Source of the DNA: Eucalyptus grandis
Taxonomy: Eukaryota > Streptophyta > Magnoliopsida > Myrtales > Myrtaceae
DNA: 64,000 nucleotides
Assembly (NCBI RefSeq): GCF_016545825.1
Contig: NC_052619.1
Span: 48,050,127-48,114,126, forward strand
Reading direction: 5' to 3'
In this document: positions 21,790-33,577 of the stretch, one piece after another
Layout of the letters: every line of letters starts with the position of its first letter
Numbering within the stretch: position 1 is the stretch's first letter
Program-made: the position numbers and the translations under genes
Notes under the pieces: model-generated
What the model was told of the DNA's origin: nothing
Databases searched by the model: none
What the model saw: only the letters and a program-made list of their open reading frames with translations

Positions 21790-23079
21790 GTGAGATGGAG
21801 AGTGGGGAGTGGCAGGATATCAAAATTAGGGAAGATAGATGGCTGAAATCAGGCATAACTGGAGGAGAGGAACTAAGTGGGGAGCCGCAGATGGTCAATG
21901 AGCTGATCAACACAGAGCAAGCGAAATGGGATGAGCAAAAATTGTTTCAAATGTTTGATAAACATATCGCCGAGGAAAATTTTAACTATCCCAATAGAGG
22001 CCACCAAGAAGAAAGACAAAGTTATGCGGACTCGAACAAAAGCCAGCACTTTCACGGTCAAGAGTGCGTACAATCAAATTTGGGAATCAGAGAACAAGCA
22101 GAACACAACCCAGCCATCATCTTCTTACCAGCACCCAAAAGAATTATGGGGCATGATTTGGAAAATGCAAACACGCCATAAAATTAAAACTTTCATATGG
22201 ACTCTATGCCATAACGCGATCCCGACTACTGAGAAGTTGTGGAAAAGGAAAATTTTGACTGAACCGGTGTCCTCTCTGTTGGCAAAGCCCGGAAACTATT
22301 GAACATATCTTTCTGCTGGACAAATGGACGGTTTGAAATTTAGCCGCTTAATCAAGTTACAAGGACGGGAAACTCACCTTCACCAGAGCGGCTGGCTTCT
22401 GTGCTTCGGGAGATGGGGAAGCAACAAAAGATTTTGTTTTTAAAAAACGAACTCCTGAGCCATCGAAGGTAGACTCTGCGTTTGCGATTTGCAAAAGTTT
22501 TGAGAGATGCAAAACGGCAAACAAGAAATTGAGAAGGGAAGAAGGGTTCTCACCTGAGCAATGGAAGCCACCGAATAGCAGTGAGTTGAAGGTGAACGTG
22601 GATGGCTCCTTAGACGAAATTAGATCGGAAGGGAGTATAGCGTGTGTTTGCAGAGATTATACCGGCAAACTGGTGGATGGGTTTGTGAAAGAGAGTTTGT
22701 GCTTCCACAGTTGGGCAAGTTGAAACCCTAGCTCCCCTCGAGGTGTGCAAGCATCTAAGGTAGACTTCTTCTTTGCACTTTGTGGTGGAGCCTGGCAACT
22801 TGAACCTGATAAGGGCCGTTACAGATCAAGAACAAGCTTCGTGGGAAGACGAGGGTCTTATCAAGGCCTGCAAGTTAGAGATAGCCCATTTCGAAAAGAT
22901 GACGCTGGTCCATTGCGCGAGACAGCTAAATAAAGTCCCGGACTGGTTGTCCAGAGCCATAAACGCAACTACCCTTGTAAAGACTGGCTCACTAATTCTC
23001 CTAGTGTTTTATGGAACCTCGTTGTCTCTAAGGCCTGTTAGAAGTAATGAAGTCTAGTTAGCTTTTTTGACCAAAAAAA
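21790..23079 (+). mobile_element. Decayed LINE, 3' end of ORF2
   Basis: Shifted frames give the C-terminal part of a plant LINE reverse-transcriptase polyprotein. First comes IKIREDRWL and a WDEQKL segment (21795-21960). Next is the zinc-binding region after the RT (FTVKSAYNQIWE, ELWGMIWKMQTRHKIKTFIW, 22030-22310), then an RNase H-like domain (LKVNVDGSLDE, CVCRDYTGKLVDGF, 22560-22720; NKVPDWLSRAIN, 22925-22960). Several frameshifts and stops are present and the polymerase core is missing, as expected of a 5'-truncated, old copy. The tail at 23070-23079 is A-rich and continues after 23945. Confidence 0.8.
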
Positions 23080-23944
23080 GGGATATATACGCTATAAATC
23101 CTAAAATTTATCGCAAAAATGTAATTGAGTTTTTAAACTTTAAAAAAATACAATCAAGTCGTAAAACTTATCAAATTGATGCAATCGGGTCCTTTCGTTA
23201 ATACTGTCAACTTGTCTAATGGAAAATACTGATATAGCATTTTCAATTAATTTATTTTCCTATGTGACATTTTGTTATTATTTTTCTTTAAATATCATAT
23301 AAATAATAGTAAAAAACTAAAAGCTAAAATAATAAGAAAATGGAACAAAAAAAGTTGCAAATTGTGGTTGGGGGCTACCACTGCCACCCATTGCTTGAAG
23401 GGTGGCAAGCTATCGCCGGCCCCGGGTGAGGGCGACTTTGCCTAGATCCGAGTGGCCGCAGACGGCTCCAGGCGAGGTGTCGCCCGGATCGAGCGAGTTG
23501 CACTAGCTTTAGTCTAGGTGTCGCTTAGATCTTGGCCGGCGAGGGCCACCCCTCCTCTTGGCCGGTGATGGCCTTGCTCGGCGGTGAGGGCGCACCTAGG
23601 GTCGGTGATCTTCGTCGGTCCCTCCGGCAATGGGCGAAAGTGGCAACCCCTAGGCGGGGATCTGTAACCTTTTTTTTTCCCTAGTCTTTTAAATTATTTC
23701 AGCTTTTTAAAAAGTTTTTTACAATTATTTAAATAATTTTTTTTTAAAAATGAAAAATTTCATTGGGAAAAATAAATAAATTAAAAAATATCACATCAAC
23801 ATTTTTGTTAGACAAGTCAACGGTGTTAATTGAAGAACTCGATTGTATCAATTTGATAAATTTTATGATTTAATGCACTTTTTGAAAATTTTAGGATTAA
23901 ATTGTACTTTTGTGATAAGTTTTAGGACTTACAGACACATATTC
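23080..23944. mobile_element. Mutator-like non-autonomous element in the LINE tail
   Basis: The left end GGGATATATACGCTATAAAT mirrors the right end (reverse complement GAATATGTGTCTGTAAGTCC). Both continue into 'cctaaaatttat' repeats and a GGAAAATACTGATATAGC / TTTTTGTTAGACAAGTC internal pair. The GC-rich core (about 23385-23665) is close in wording to that of the 10507 element (for example GGTCGGTGATCTTCGTCGG against GGTCGGTGACCGTCGCCGG). Both flanks are A7 runs, so the duplication cannot be told from the LINE poly(A). Confidence 0.65.
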
Positions 23945-24079
23945 AAAAAAAGAAAAAGAAAAAAAAAGATACTACTATCTTTGAAAGGAGGATACTTAGA
24001 ATGAGCTCAAATTATATTTGCTCTAACTTGGAAAAGTACTTGTGTAGTATCTTTTACATGTCCACAACATTCTCATTCA

Positions 24080-24390
24080 TTATAGATAGAAGCGTATCAA
24101 AAATCATAAATCTTGTGTATGAAATAGAATTAAGTCTTAAACATTTCAATAGTTTGATTAAGTTTTAAATAATATTTATTGAAAGGCGTAATTAAATCCT
24201 AAAAATTTTGTGGAAGTGTCGCAAGTAATTTTAAATGATATGCAAGCAGTTTTAAGAATTGTTATTAAATTGATCTGATTGTGCTTTTTGAAATATTTAA
24301 CATGCAATTACATTTTGTGATAAAGGCGCATGACTTGATTGGACCAAGTGAAAGTTTTAAGACTAATTGCATATCCTTTTTGTATTTTAG
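24080..24390. repeat. Degraded small inverted-repeat element
   Basis: Text such as 'aaatcttgtgtatgaaatagaattaag' on the left and 'gaaagttttaagactaattgcatatcc' on the right is mirrored, in the style of the 1489 and 13042 elements. Ends are uncertain. Confidence 0.35.
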
Positions 24391-25489
24391 TTCATTTTTA
24401 TAAGCAATTTTATCTTTCTAGTTTCGACTTGGAAGAAGTTTACATTCCAATGAGGATCACTTAAGGTTGTTTCAAAAAGAGGGTAAGATTGGTAGTGGTT
24501 ACAACTATTGGTCAATAAACACCAACGTAAGTATGATCAAGGGTTAATACCATGAGCAATTCCAAACAAGATATGTGACCTAAAAAAACTCAATACGGTG
24601 GTAATACATTTAGTTTCCATTAAATTTTATCATCAAATTGTTAAGTTAAATAATATTTGACAGTTAACGGATATACCGGTTTGGGGTTTTACCCTCTATT
24701 TGTCACATGTGAGTCAATTTATGATTTTTTGTGGTATTTATTTAATTTAATGAAAATTAACGGAGGTAAATTCATTTTGTGGTCAAAATATTAGTTTGAA
24801 ATAAAATTATCAAAAATATATTAATTGGAAATGTTTCGTGAATTAAGTTGTTAACCTTATAATCGATCACACATTAAGTAGCTTGTGTCGTTGAGATCGA
24901 TCAGCAATTTATACCCTGCAATATAAAAGCGTTTTTCGCCACCCAATGTCGCTCTCTAATTTGTCTTTTCTCTTTTCGTAAAATCAAAGTTGAATTTCAT
25001 TTGGTTTTGATTGCAATTCATTTGCCCTTCACCAACTCTCAAGTATATCCAGAAATCTTGGCCAAAGGGAGAAGGTTAATCAAGAACAGAGCTTAGCGAG
25101 CGGGCGGTGGACTAGCAAGGCGATGTATTTGTCCATATTCACCCTTTTGTGCAGGGAGGTTGGCAGATGATGTTTGGATTAAAAGCAATTGAGCAAAAGG
25201 GCATCAGTGTAAATTCAGTTGCCCATCTGTAAAGGTCACATTTGGTGGGGCCAGCACGTGCTTGCTCCGTCTTAGTCAAACATTAGTACATATACATACG
25301 ATATATACATACATACATATATATATGCATGCGAAAGGAATTCCTTTATATATCAATGTGCAAATCCATGGGAAAGGAATAAAGTAGAGACAAGACAGCT
25401 CGACTCTGAAAAGTTAATTTAGGTTGCATGTCCTGATGCATTGAACGTCGTTATCTCCATAGGATTCCCTTTATTTTCTTCTTTCTTAG
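24391..25489. other. Intergenic, nothing recognised
   Basis: AT-rich DNA without a supported gene. A TA-rich dinucleotide stretch (ATATATACATACATACATAT) lies near 25300-25325. Confidence 0.5.
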
Positions 25490-26090
25490 GATCAGTTCGA
25501 TAATCATTATATTATCGAAAATATTATCTAATCAGAAATAATCTTTTTAATTCTATTTCCGAAAATAAATTTTAAGTATTTGAAAGTGTTTGATAACTAG
25601 TCAAAATTTTTATTTTTGAAATAGAATTGCTTTCTCATCTTGTCCTCAAAATTTCTAATCTAAACCATTTTCTTTTAATTTTTTAAAAACTATATTACTT
25701 TTTTTTCTTTTTTTTACCTTCTTCCTCAGTTGGTAGCCGGCCTTGGGATGATTGGCGACCGGCTAACGAGGGTCAGCGACCTCGTTGAAGCTCACCCAAC
25801 TGGTCTTCGGTGACTGGCGGCAACCGATGGGGGCGGCAGTGGAAGAAGAAGAGAAAAGGAAGAAAAATAAGAAGGAAAGAAGAAGAAAAAAGAAGAAAAA
25901 TTTCGGTTGGCTTTGATTCTGGAATTGTTCTTGAGAACAAAGAATCAACTTTTTTTTTTTTTTACTTTTTGATTCTACTTCAAATCTATTCCCGGGAACA
26001 AATTTGTTCCCGATAACAAAAAATTTATTCTTGGAAATAAAAAAACATAATCAAACACTATTTGACCGGTTGACAAACGTGCCTTAAGAT
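25490..26090. mobile_element. Fold-back element with GC-rich core
   Basis: The left end TTAGGATCAGTTCGATAATC mirrors the reverse complement of the right end, TTAAGGCACGTTTGTCAACC. The arms hold mirrored 'tttgttcccgggaac' text. The core near 25735-25840 has the same GGCGACCGG and CGGCAACCG words as other elements in the window. The poly-purine open frames inside are not genes. Confidence 0.5.
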
Positions 26091-27278
26091 TCGAGAAATC
26101 AATCCCCTTGATCTGTTCCTTGTATTCATTTACTAGCATAGGCAAGACATAAATATATCCATATAAAGGCAAATTTTATTAATGTTTGCCTCAACGCTAC
26201 TTATTCGACTCCAATTAAAGAAATTTTATAGTATATTTTTCTCATATTACATTTAATCAATATCTTTTGTAGCTTGATCAAATAAATCATAAAACCAAGA
26301 GAAAGTTTCATTTGAAAATTTTCAATTGGAAAAAGAACAAAAATGGTTGAGGATAAAATCAGGTCAAACTTGGTGTCCATAAAAATTTAATGACATAATA
26401 TAATGGTAATCCAATATTTTACGTTACCATTGTATCAATTATTTAGTAAATAGATTATCATCATTCATCTTCGAGCTCATGTGATAGTGTCTTCTAGTAA
26501 GAAAACTGTTATGGTTAGTTCTTCGATACATATAAAATTAAGCTAAAACTATATTTGGTCCCTATGGTTATGATGGATAAATATGCAAGCCTCTAGAACG
26601 AATTGTACTTTTCGGTCCCCTACTTTTAAGAAGGCTAACTTTTAGGGCCTTGTTACATGGTTTTAGTGCGGCCACTCTTGTAATGAAAACTCAATTGCTT
26701 TTGTCTTATTTTCATTGAAAATCATATGAAAGATGAAGATATCAAATTAAGGCTAATTATTAATTGTTGATTTCTACATTTAGAAATTTGCCCGATTAGA
26801 TTGACATTTTCATCTAGAATAATTTTACGCCGTATGCAACAATTGCATCTTTGTTTTCAGTTCAAATCCGTATACAAATATTCAGGAATATTCTTTGGAA
26901 AAACAGATATACTTTTAAATCTTCTAACTACTACTTTAACTCATTATTTAAGAAGCAAAATATTTCGAAAAGTTAATCGGAATTCTGTCAATTCTAACCA
27001 TCCTAATAAGTTCGCATCTGTCAGGGGCTGTTGGTAAAGTGGGAAGGCTATTGGTATCGAGTGTCAAACTCAACTCTAATATATTAAGTGTCTTTAGAAA
27101 AAAAATCCTTCAATTATCGGTAATAAAACAAACGATAACAATTATAAACACTTACACACACATATAAATGTGGTAATCCACGTCTTTTAAATTTTAGTTA
27201 AAATGGAAATGTGAAAAATCATACTTAAGAACACAAACTAATTTTGTTGCAAAAACAAGGTACATGGACTATAGGAGT
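26091..27278. other. Intergenic, nothing recognised
   Basis: AT-rich sequence; the open frame at 26801-27037 has no recognisable motif. Confidence 0.5.
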
Positions 27279-28298
27279 TGACACCCAAGTTTACCCTGGG
27301 AAGCACGTGTTGATCACGAGGAAGTTTTAAATGAAATGCTTTGTTTTAATTCACGAAATCAGTGGAAAGCAGTTTTGATTCATGAAATCAGTAGAAAGCA
27401 ATTATCGTGAAAGCTACTTAAGCTGAGCCTTGACAGAATTATAGGAGCTAAACTCATAGTTGATGGTCGGGAAATTAATCATCACGTGTTAGGCTATAAG
27501 GATGATGTGCTAAATTTGAAGATTAAGCAGGATTAGTATTGGAATTTGAATGAAAATAACTATTGCGAGAAACCTGCGTAGAAATAGGGAAGGTTATTTG
27601 CTTGAAGGGCAAGCTATATGAACATCGTCAACAATTCAGAGGGTAGTTGCTAAAGGATAATGATGTCCAGGAGGAAAGAAACACTTGAAGATTACAAAGA
27701 GTAGCGCCTAAGAAGGAACTACCGACTAAGGAACGTCAGCTCCCCTATAAATACCATAGTTCTCCACTGAGAAACCCCCCGCACATAACATAATAATCGT
27801 CTTTACTTTATTGCATTTTAGTTGTAGCTTTCAAGTTTCCCGTTGTTGATTAGATTCTGGCGTGTATCTCCATTTGGTCCAACATTGTTAATTAAATTCT
27901 AGTGTTGTTCCATAAGGTTCAATGTCGTCAATTAGATTACAATGTTGTGCCTATATCCAGGAGTATTGCTGTTGATTTGGTTCCAGCTTTACACCTAAAG
28001 CAAGTTGCGACGTTGATTAAATTCCGTCATAGTTTGAGTCTAGAGCATAGGCTGTCTACCTATTTGTGTTCAGATTACGCCATCAATTAAATTCTGGTGT
28101 AATTTGTGCTCAGGAGTTATCCATCTTTGAGTTATTTGGGCATAGTTTGTTAGGGCTATATATACAAGTTGGGAATAAAACTCCTTTTTTGCATTTGACA
28201 TTCTCTGTCCAAACTTAACACAAAACCTGAGTTTCCTATAATAAAACCAAAACGCAGCGTTTGGTGAAATATTATTTACGAGAATCAAAACCGGTGAT
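27279..28298 (+). repeat. Possible solo LTR with TATA box and short repeats
   Basis: The segment starts TGACACCCAAGTTTACCC, a common LTR style. It contains CTCCCCTATAAATACCATAG near 27740, which looks like an LTR core promoter. It is followed by four or five degenerate ~60-bp units built on GTTGATTAGATTCTGG / GTTAATTAAATTCTAG (27845-28100). No partner, primer site or coding region belongs to it. The right boundary is assumed to be the next LTR start. Confidence 0.35.
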
Positions 28299-30039
28299 GT
28301 GGCATCCTAAAATTTCATAATAACCCCTGGATACACCATGAACCACGAATAGGTGATGGAAGCGCCATCGGACTATATTATGGTCATTAGACTAATGGAT
28401 TACAATTTAAGAAGGCCAAGCATTTAATGGACAATTGTTTTGTTGGAAATCTATCCTATGTCTATGTGTGATCAAGGATTATACTAAAGGATGAATTGAT
28501 GAGAAAATTTATATTCTTGGCCATGTACTTTATAAGTTGGATTACCATCGATTAATGTTGCAAAAATTTTATGGCCATGTGAATATTTGAAATTAAGTAA
28601 TTATAAGTGGGGATTAAGGTGGATTGTTAGGAGAAGGTGTGGGCTGATTTCTTAAGGCCGAACCAGCCCAAAACCAGCCCACCATTCCCCCATTCGGTCG
28701 ACCAAGGCTGGCCCAAGCCCGGCCCATTAAGGCCACCCCTCTTTGCATGAAGAATGACAAGTGGCGACAGGGATCCTACAAGTGTCCTTCCCATGGAGCC
28801 AAGTGTCCCTGCATGCAAAAGCAAATGATTGCTAGCTAATCAAGAGACTAAGAGAGAGAGGGGGGAGGCGGATTGCTCGAGGGAAACCACCGAGAGAGAA
28901 AGAGAGTGTGTCGCGAGAGGGAGACCCGAGCGGGCGGGCGAGAGAGAATCCGAGAGAAAGAGAGTTCGAGCGGGAGTGAGGGTGCTTCGCGAGGAGGAAG
29001 GAGACCAGCCCCACCGTGCATGCACCAGCAACCATCGTCGACGCCGCCTAGCACTGCCGTCGATCGAGCCCGCCAAAGCCCCAAGTCGCCGTTGCTTGCT
29101 CATTTTTGTTGAACTTGAGGCAAGAAAAGTCCGTTAGCCTACATTTTGCTTGCTGTGGCTGTGTGTGAAGTGTAATGGGTATTGGAGATGCTTGAGTTGT
29201 GATGTTGGATGCTGAAATTCGAGTGAATGGTGGTAGTCTTCCTAGAACAAGCAAGCTGTTGCATGTAAGAACAGTCTGACCCCTTGCGATTCCGTGAATT
29301 TTATAAAATTATCCAGTTAGAATTTGATTTTTTTTCTTGATGAAAGTTGTATATGAAATCTTGATGAGTAACATAATAAAATTTGAGAATAAATGGACGA
29401 GTATTGATTGGGGAAAATGATTTTTCTTTGAAAGGGATTAATCTGGAAAACTGTACCGAGAGTAGGAAGAATTAAATCCATTATATCTTTTAATACAGAG
29501 TGAATTTGACTTCGATTTCTTCATGAGAATTTTACCTCTAGGTCTTAAATATGACATATTAAAATTCCATAATTTTATGAGTTCATTTAAGGACTTAATC
29601 AAAATTATTTCTGAAACTGTGCAAAAATGGTATTAGAATTTCTTTTACTGTGATGCATGGACCTATGCGATTTCTATGGAGCTTTCTTGACATGGTGTTC
29701 TTCATAAAACCTTTTTTTTTAGGTCTCTTCTACAAAATTTTAAATTTTTAGAATTTATTAAGACCATTTACCAATTTTCCAGAATTTTGAACTTAAGAAG
29801 TGTAAACTGTTTTAACCGAAATTCGTTTTAATTTTTAAGAACCAACAAATTGCTCTATGAGATGTGGTACCATGAGTTGTCAATTATATAATATGTGTGG
29901 TGATATTTGTGCATTTCATATGACATCAAAATTGATGAGATTTTATAAATTTCATGACACTTTTGGCATTATTGCATCAAATGGCATTTTCCAAAGTGAG
30001 ATACATCCATGTATAATGATAATGATGATACCGTCGGAT

Positions 30040-30250
30040 CCTTGAGTCGACGATGCTCCGGGAGTGTCGGGATGCCCGGAGGTGTGTGCCGGATGTCCTT
30101 AGGAGTTTCGAGATGCCCAGAGGTGTGTGCTGGAGGTTCCTCGTGATGCTAGTTGGGGTGCGAGATGCTTGGAGTGTGTGTGCTAGATGCTCGGAGGTGT
30201 GTGCCGGAGGTTCCTCGCGATGCTAGGTTGGGTGCGAGTGATATAAGGGA
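30040..30250 (+). repeat. Degenerate tandem repeats inside the LTR
   Basis: Units built on GATGCCCGGAGGTGTGTGCC and GGAGGTTCCTCGYGATGCTA recur about four times over 200 bp. Spacing is irregular and copies are imperfect. Confidence 0.6.
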
Positions 30251-30667
30251 TGCAAACACTGGTCCCTGGAAGAAAAAAAAGAGAGATCCTTTTGAGAATT
30301 AAAATTGGGAATTGAATCATGCGCATGTGTGTGTGCATATGGCATGATGCATGAATTGCCTATGAAATTGAATTGATACTATTTGGCATTGAGAATGCAA
30401 ACATGAAGGCATTGAATGGATCTCATGGGGATATATACATGATTGTATGGATGATATGAATCATGTGCGTGTGTGTGCATATGGTATGGAACATAAATTG
30501 CCTTAATGAATGGATCTCATGGAGATATGAACATGATTACATGGATGATATGTGCATTTCACACGAAATTGTGGTTGTCTTGCCTGTTGCATTATGTAGT
30601 TTGATGGATCTTTACTGCTAAGTGGTTGTACTCACCTCTTTCGGGGACTAACATTTCAGATTGAGAG

Positions 30668-30919
30668 ATGTCTCTATCACCTATCACACATGGTACATTT
30701 TATGGCTTACCGTCTGATGTTGAGGTCAAGTGCATGGAGCACCCCTGTGTTGGTGCTCGTGGTCTGGTGTTCATCCGTGTTCGTGTTTTGGTTATGTATG
30801 ATGTGGGTCTACCTGATGGCCCTGTAGCCCAGGAGTTCCTGTTCGTGCATGTTCGACATGACCGGATGATGATGGGGATGCTACCGCCGCCATCGGCCGA
30901 TGCACCGGGCCGGGTGTGA
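30668..30919 (+). CDS. Small ORF within the gypsy LTR
   Basis: An 83-codon frame opens eight bases after an acceptor-like CTAACATTTCAG. Its start (FYGLPSDVEVKCMEHP) resembles the start of the 137-codon ORF in the other gypsy LTR at 53262 (YFGQPKKVTKQKCFIP), which also follows an acceptor-like CAG. Conservation of position and wording between two LTR families suggests a spliced LTR transcript, or simply shared descent. The function is unknown. Confidence 0.3.
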   Translation: MSLSPITHGTFYGLPSDVEVKCMEHPCVGARGLVFIRVRVLVMYDVGLPDGPVAQEFLFVHVRHDRMMMGMLPPPSADAPGRV

Positions 30920-31270
30920 TTAGAGCGTGTGATTGGTAGAGGATGACACTTTTTGGATGGCCGGCACTGGATGATGGATTGATGTACATGTCTGATGTAG
31001 AGTTGGGTTCTTTTGGGTTATAGCCAAGCTTAGTTAAAGCCTTGGCCTTTTGTTGTACCGACTCGTGATGTCCATCAAAGTATGTAAATAAAAGTGGTTC
31101 GGCATTAGCTTCTATATTTATGAAAAGTGTAGTTGGTGTGCATTGCATTGTATTATTTAGTTTGAGTACGGGTTAGGGAGATGTCGAGTATGCTTCCGTT
31201 ATATGAACTGCGCTGGGACCGATTGAGATGATACAAACCCCCATGATTTATGGACCCACTACAATTCAAA

Positions 31271-31282
31271 TGGTATCAGAGT
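31271..31282 (+). promoter_or_regulatory. tRNA primer binding site of the gypsy element
   Basis: TGGTATCAGAGT lies just inside the LTR end. It matches the initiator-Met-tRNA-complementary site TGGTATCAGAGC, used to prime minus-strand synthesis, with one terminal difference. Confidence 0.8.
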
Positions 31283-31468
31283 GACATATCATTAGGACAA
31301 GTGAAAGGTAAGCGAATTGTGGTGACCCTAGTGGATCGGGGGCCGTGTCGAGGGGTGCCATAGGTGAAACATCTTTTTGGCACGCCTGATGGGACCAATG
31401 TGTTGGGTGCTATGCCACGGACTTGGAGTTGTATCAACTTGAATAGCTCCATTGACGAACAATTATTC

Positions 31469-33577
31469 ATGGCTAACAATAACACGCGGGTCAAGTCATC
31501 AGCAGCTTAGCTTCCTCATAATGAAGTCGTGAATCAAGTCCAAGAGGAAGGTGCTAACATATCGAAGCAACGCATCGAGGAGAGAAGGCAAGCTGACCTC
31601 ACACCAATCATGCTCTCTACCATGAGGTGAACGATAGAAGAAACTCAGAATGAGTTCGTTGACTACATGGTTAGAAAAATGGCCAATGTTGTTAGACTTC
31701 TGATCATTAATACTTATTACGAGTGTGCTCAAGGACAACATGGGATTTTGACCAGACTAGTTCAGCCTCAATCAGGGCACATCTCTATTTCAACCGAGTA
31801 TGTTCTTATATCATCAACTTCTCAAATAACTATGAGTAATGTAGGACAGCCTATATCAACATGGCCCCCTCTTAGAATCTTGCAAAAGGGAGAAGTTCTT
31901 GCGACTATGCAAGCTGATGGGTCTATTAGTTCAGACGTCCCTACCAATGCTGATCGAGGTCCTGTAGTGCTAATTCCACCCCTAGCTTAGCAGAATTTAT
32001 CATATGAGAACTCTGCTAAGGGAGAGCATCCAAATCCGACTCTAGTACCTCAAACGAACGTGTTGCCAATCACCATGGAAGTCCCAAGAGTTGTAATGGC
32101 CTCAGCCAGGGGACAAGAACAAATACATTAGGTGAATAATCAGTAATAGGCCATTTTAATAGGAGCTCCTAATATTCTACCCCAACTGCTGCCTAATATT
32201 TAACCTCATATGTTGCAGCAACCTCCCCCTCTTGCTCAAGTGAGTATTCTTAATCCACAAATAAACTCAGTGCCTGTGAACCAACCACAGTTGCAACTCT
32301 ATGCGCCACAAGGGCAGTATCATCAAGCTCCTCAATAGAATCCAAACCTGTTGTTGCAACCCAATTACCCAGCACAATAGACTCCAGGGTTCTCTCATTT
32401 GGTCCCACTGCAAAATCAACTAGCAATCGATCTAGTGTTAAGAGGATATGAGAATGATGTTATTTGCATGCCTAATGTTTGTAGGAAGCCATATTCAGAC
32501 TGGATGGATACTATGCCTTATCAAAGAGGTTTTAAGATGCCTAAGTTCACATTATTTGCTAGTGAAGAAGGCTAGTCAACGTTTGAACATATTACTCATT
32601 TCCTAGCATAGTGTGGAGATGCTGCTCATGCAGATCATTGGAAGTTGAGGTTATTCTTTTATCATTGTCTAAAACCGCTTTTACTTGGTACACAGCGTTG
32701 CCACCAAACTTGGTAAATTCCTGGGAACAAATGGAAAGATTATTCCATTCTCAGCTCCAAAGGGCTGTTCTAGATTTGTCGGTAGTTGACTTGTCGACCA
32801 TGAAGCAACTAAACAGTGAATCGATTGATCAATTCATCTCTAGATTTAAAAGGGCTAGAAATAAGTGCCTGATCCCTTTACTTGAGAAGACCTTTGCAGA
32901 TCTTGCATTTACTGGCCTAAAGTTTGAGATCCGCAAAAGAATGGTTGGACAACCCTTCTATGATTTATTTCAGTTATCCACTATAGCCTTTAAACACGAA
33001 AACTTGCTAGAAAGATAAAAGGCATGGTAGGTGAGCTAATGTTAATTGGGCCGTCTTTGTAAAAATGGATGAGGATATACAACATGTGGATATAGCAGAA
33101 GTTGTTGTTGCTAAAATGATCATAGACCAGCCGTATGTCTGTCGAGCATTGAAGCTAGCCAAAGTAAAGGAAAGTCCAACCTCATGCCTAAAGTTAAAGA
33201 ACCTGTTACTCTCTTTTGATGCCAATAAGATGAAGGAAATATTTGATTTATTATTGACAGATGGTCAAATAAGAATGACTGACGGATAGAACATTCTGGC
33301 TAAAGAAGAGTTGGTAGGCAAAAAGTACTGTAAGTGTAAGTGGCGTCATTCATGGAGTCATAATACCAACAATTGCATAGTTTTCAAAAGAAACATTCAA
33401 GACGCAATCAAGCAAGAGAAAATAAAGTTCGTCGATGACAAGAATAAAGCTCCCATGGAGGTGGATGTGGATCCATTCCCCATTATGACTGAGATGATAT
33501 CATTACGGGTAAAGGCTACAATCGAGAGTCATTGTTTGCTTCGATTTTATTCAAGGTGTAACCGGGTGATTAAATAG
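31469..33577 (+). pseudogene. gag: Ty3/gypsy gag, broken
   Basis: Gag forms the virus-like particle of the retrotransposon. The likely start (31469) reads MANNNTRVKSSAA and then stops. The capsid-like core is at 32610-33018 (AFTWYTALPPNLVNSWEQME, ISRFKRARNKC, GLKFEIRKRM). The C-terminal part at 33065-33577 has DQPYVCRALKLAKVKE and a cysteine/histidine segment (KKYCKCKWRHSWSHNTNNC). A proline/glutamine-rich stretch lies at 32170-32400. Many stops (for example near 31508, 31988, 32574) and a frameshift at about 32605 show it is dead. The wording is that of Tat-like gypsy elements. Confidence 0.85.

Larger units (their letters stand above)
28299..31263 (+). repeat. 5' LTR of the Tat-like Ty3/gypsy element
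   Basis: It begins TGTGGCATCC and ends CCACTACA, seven bases before a tRNA primer site. At about 2.97 kb it is long, as is usual for Tat/Ogre-type elements. It contains a GC-rich block with GAGA repeats (28850-29060), a short tandem repeat (30040-30250), an acceptor-like CTAACATTTCAG at 30645-30660 and a small ORF after it. No matching 3' copy was found in the window. Confidence 0.65.

Noticed and set aside
28829..29137. ORFs of 60-100 codons on both strands with Arg/Glu and Ser/Leu repeats
   Set aside because: They come from GAGA-rich sequence in the GC-rich block of an LTR; low-complexity and present in several frames.
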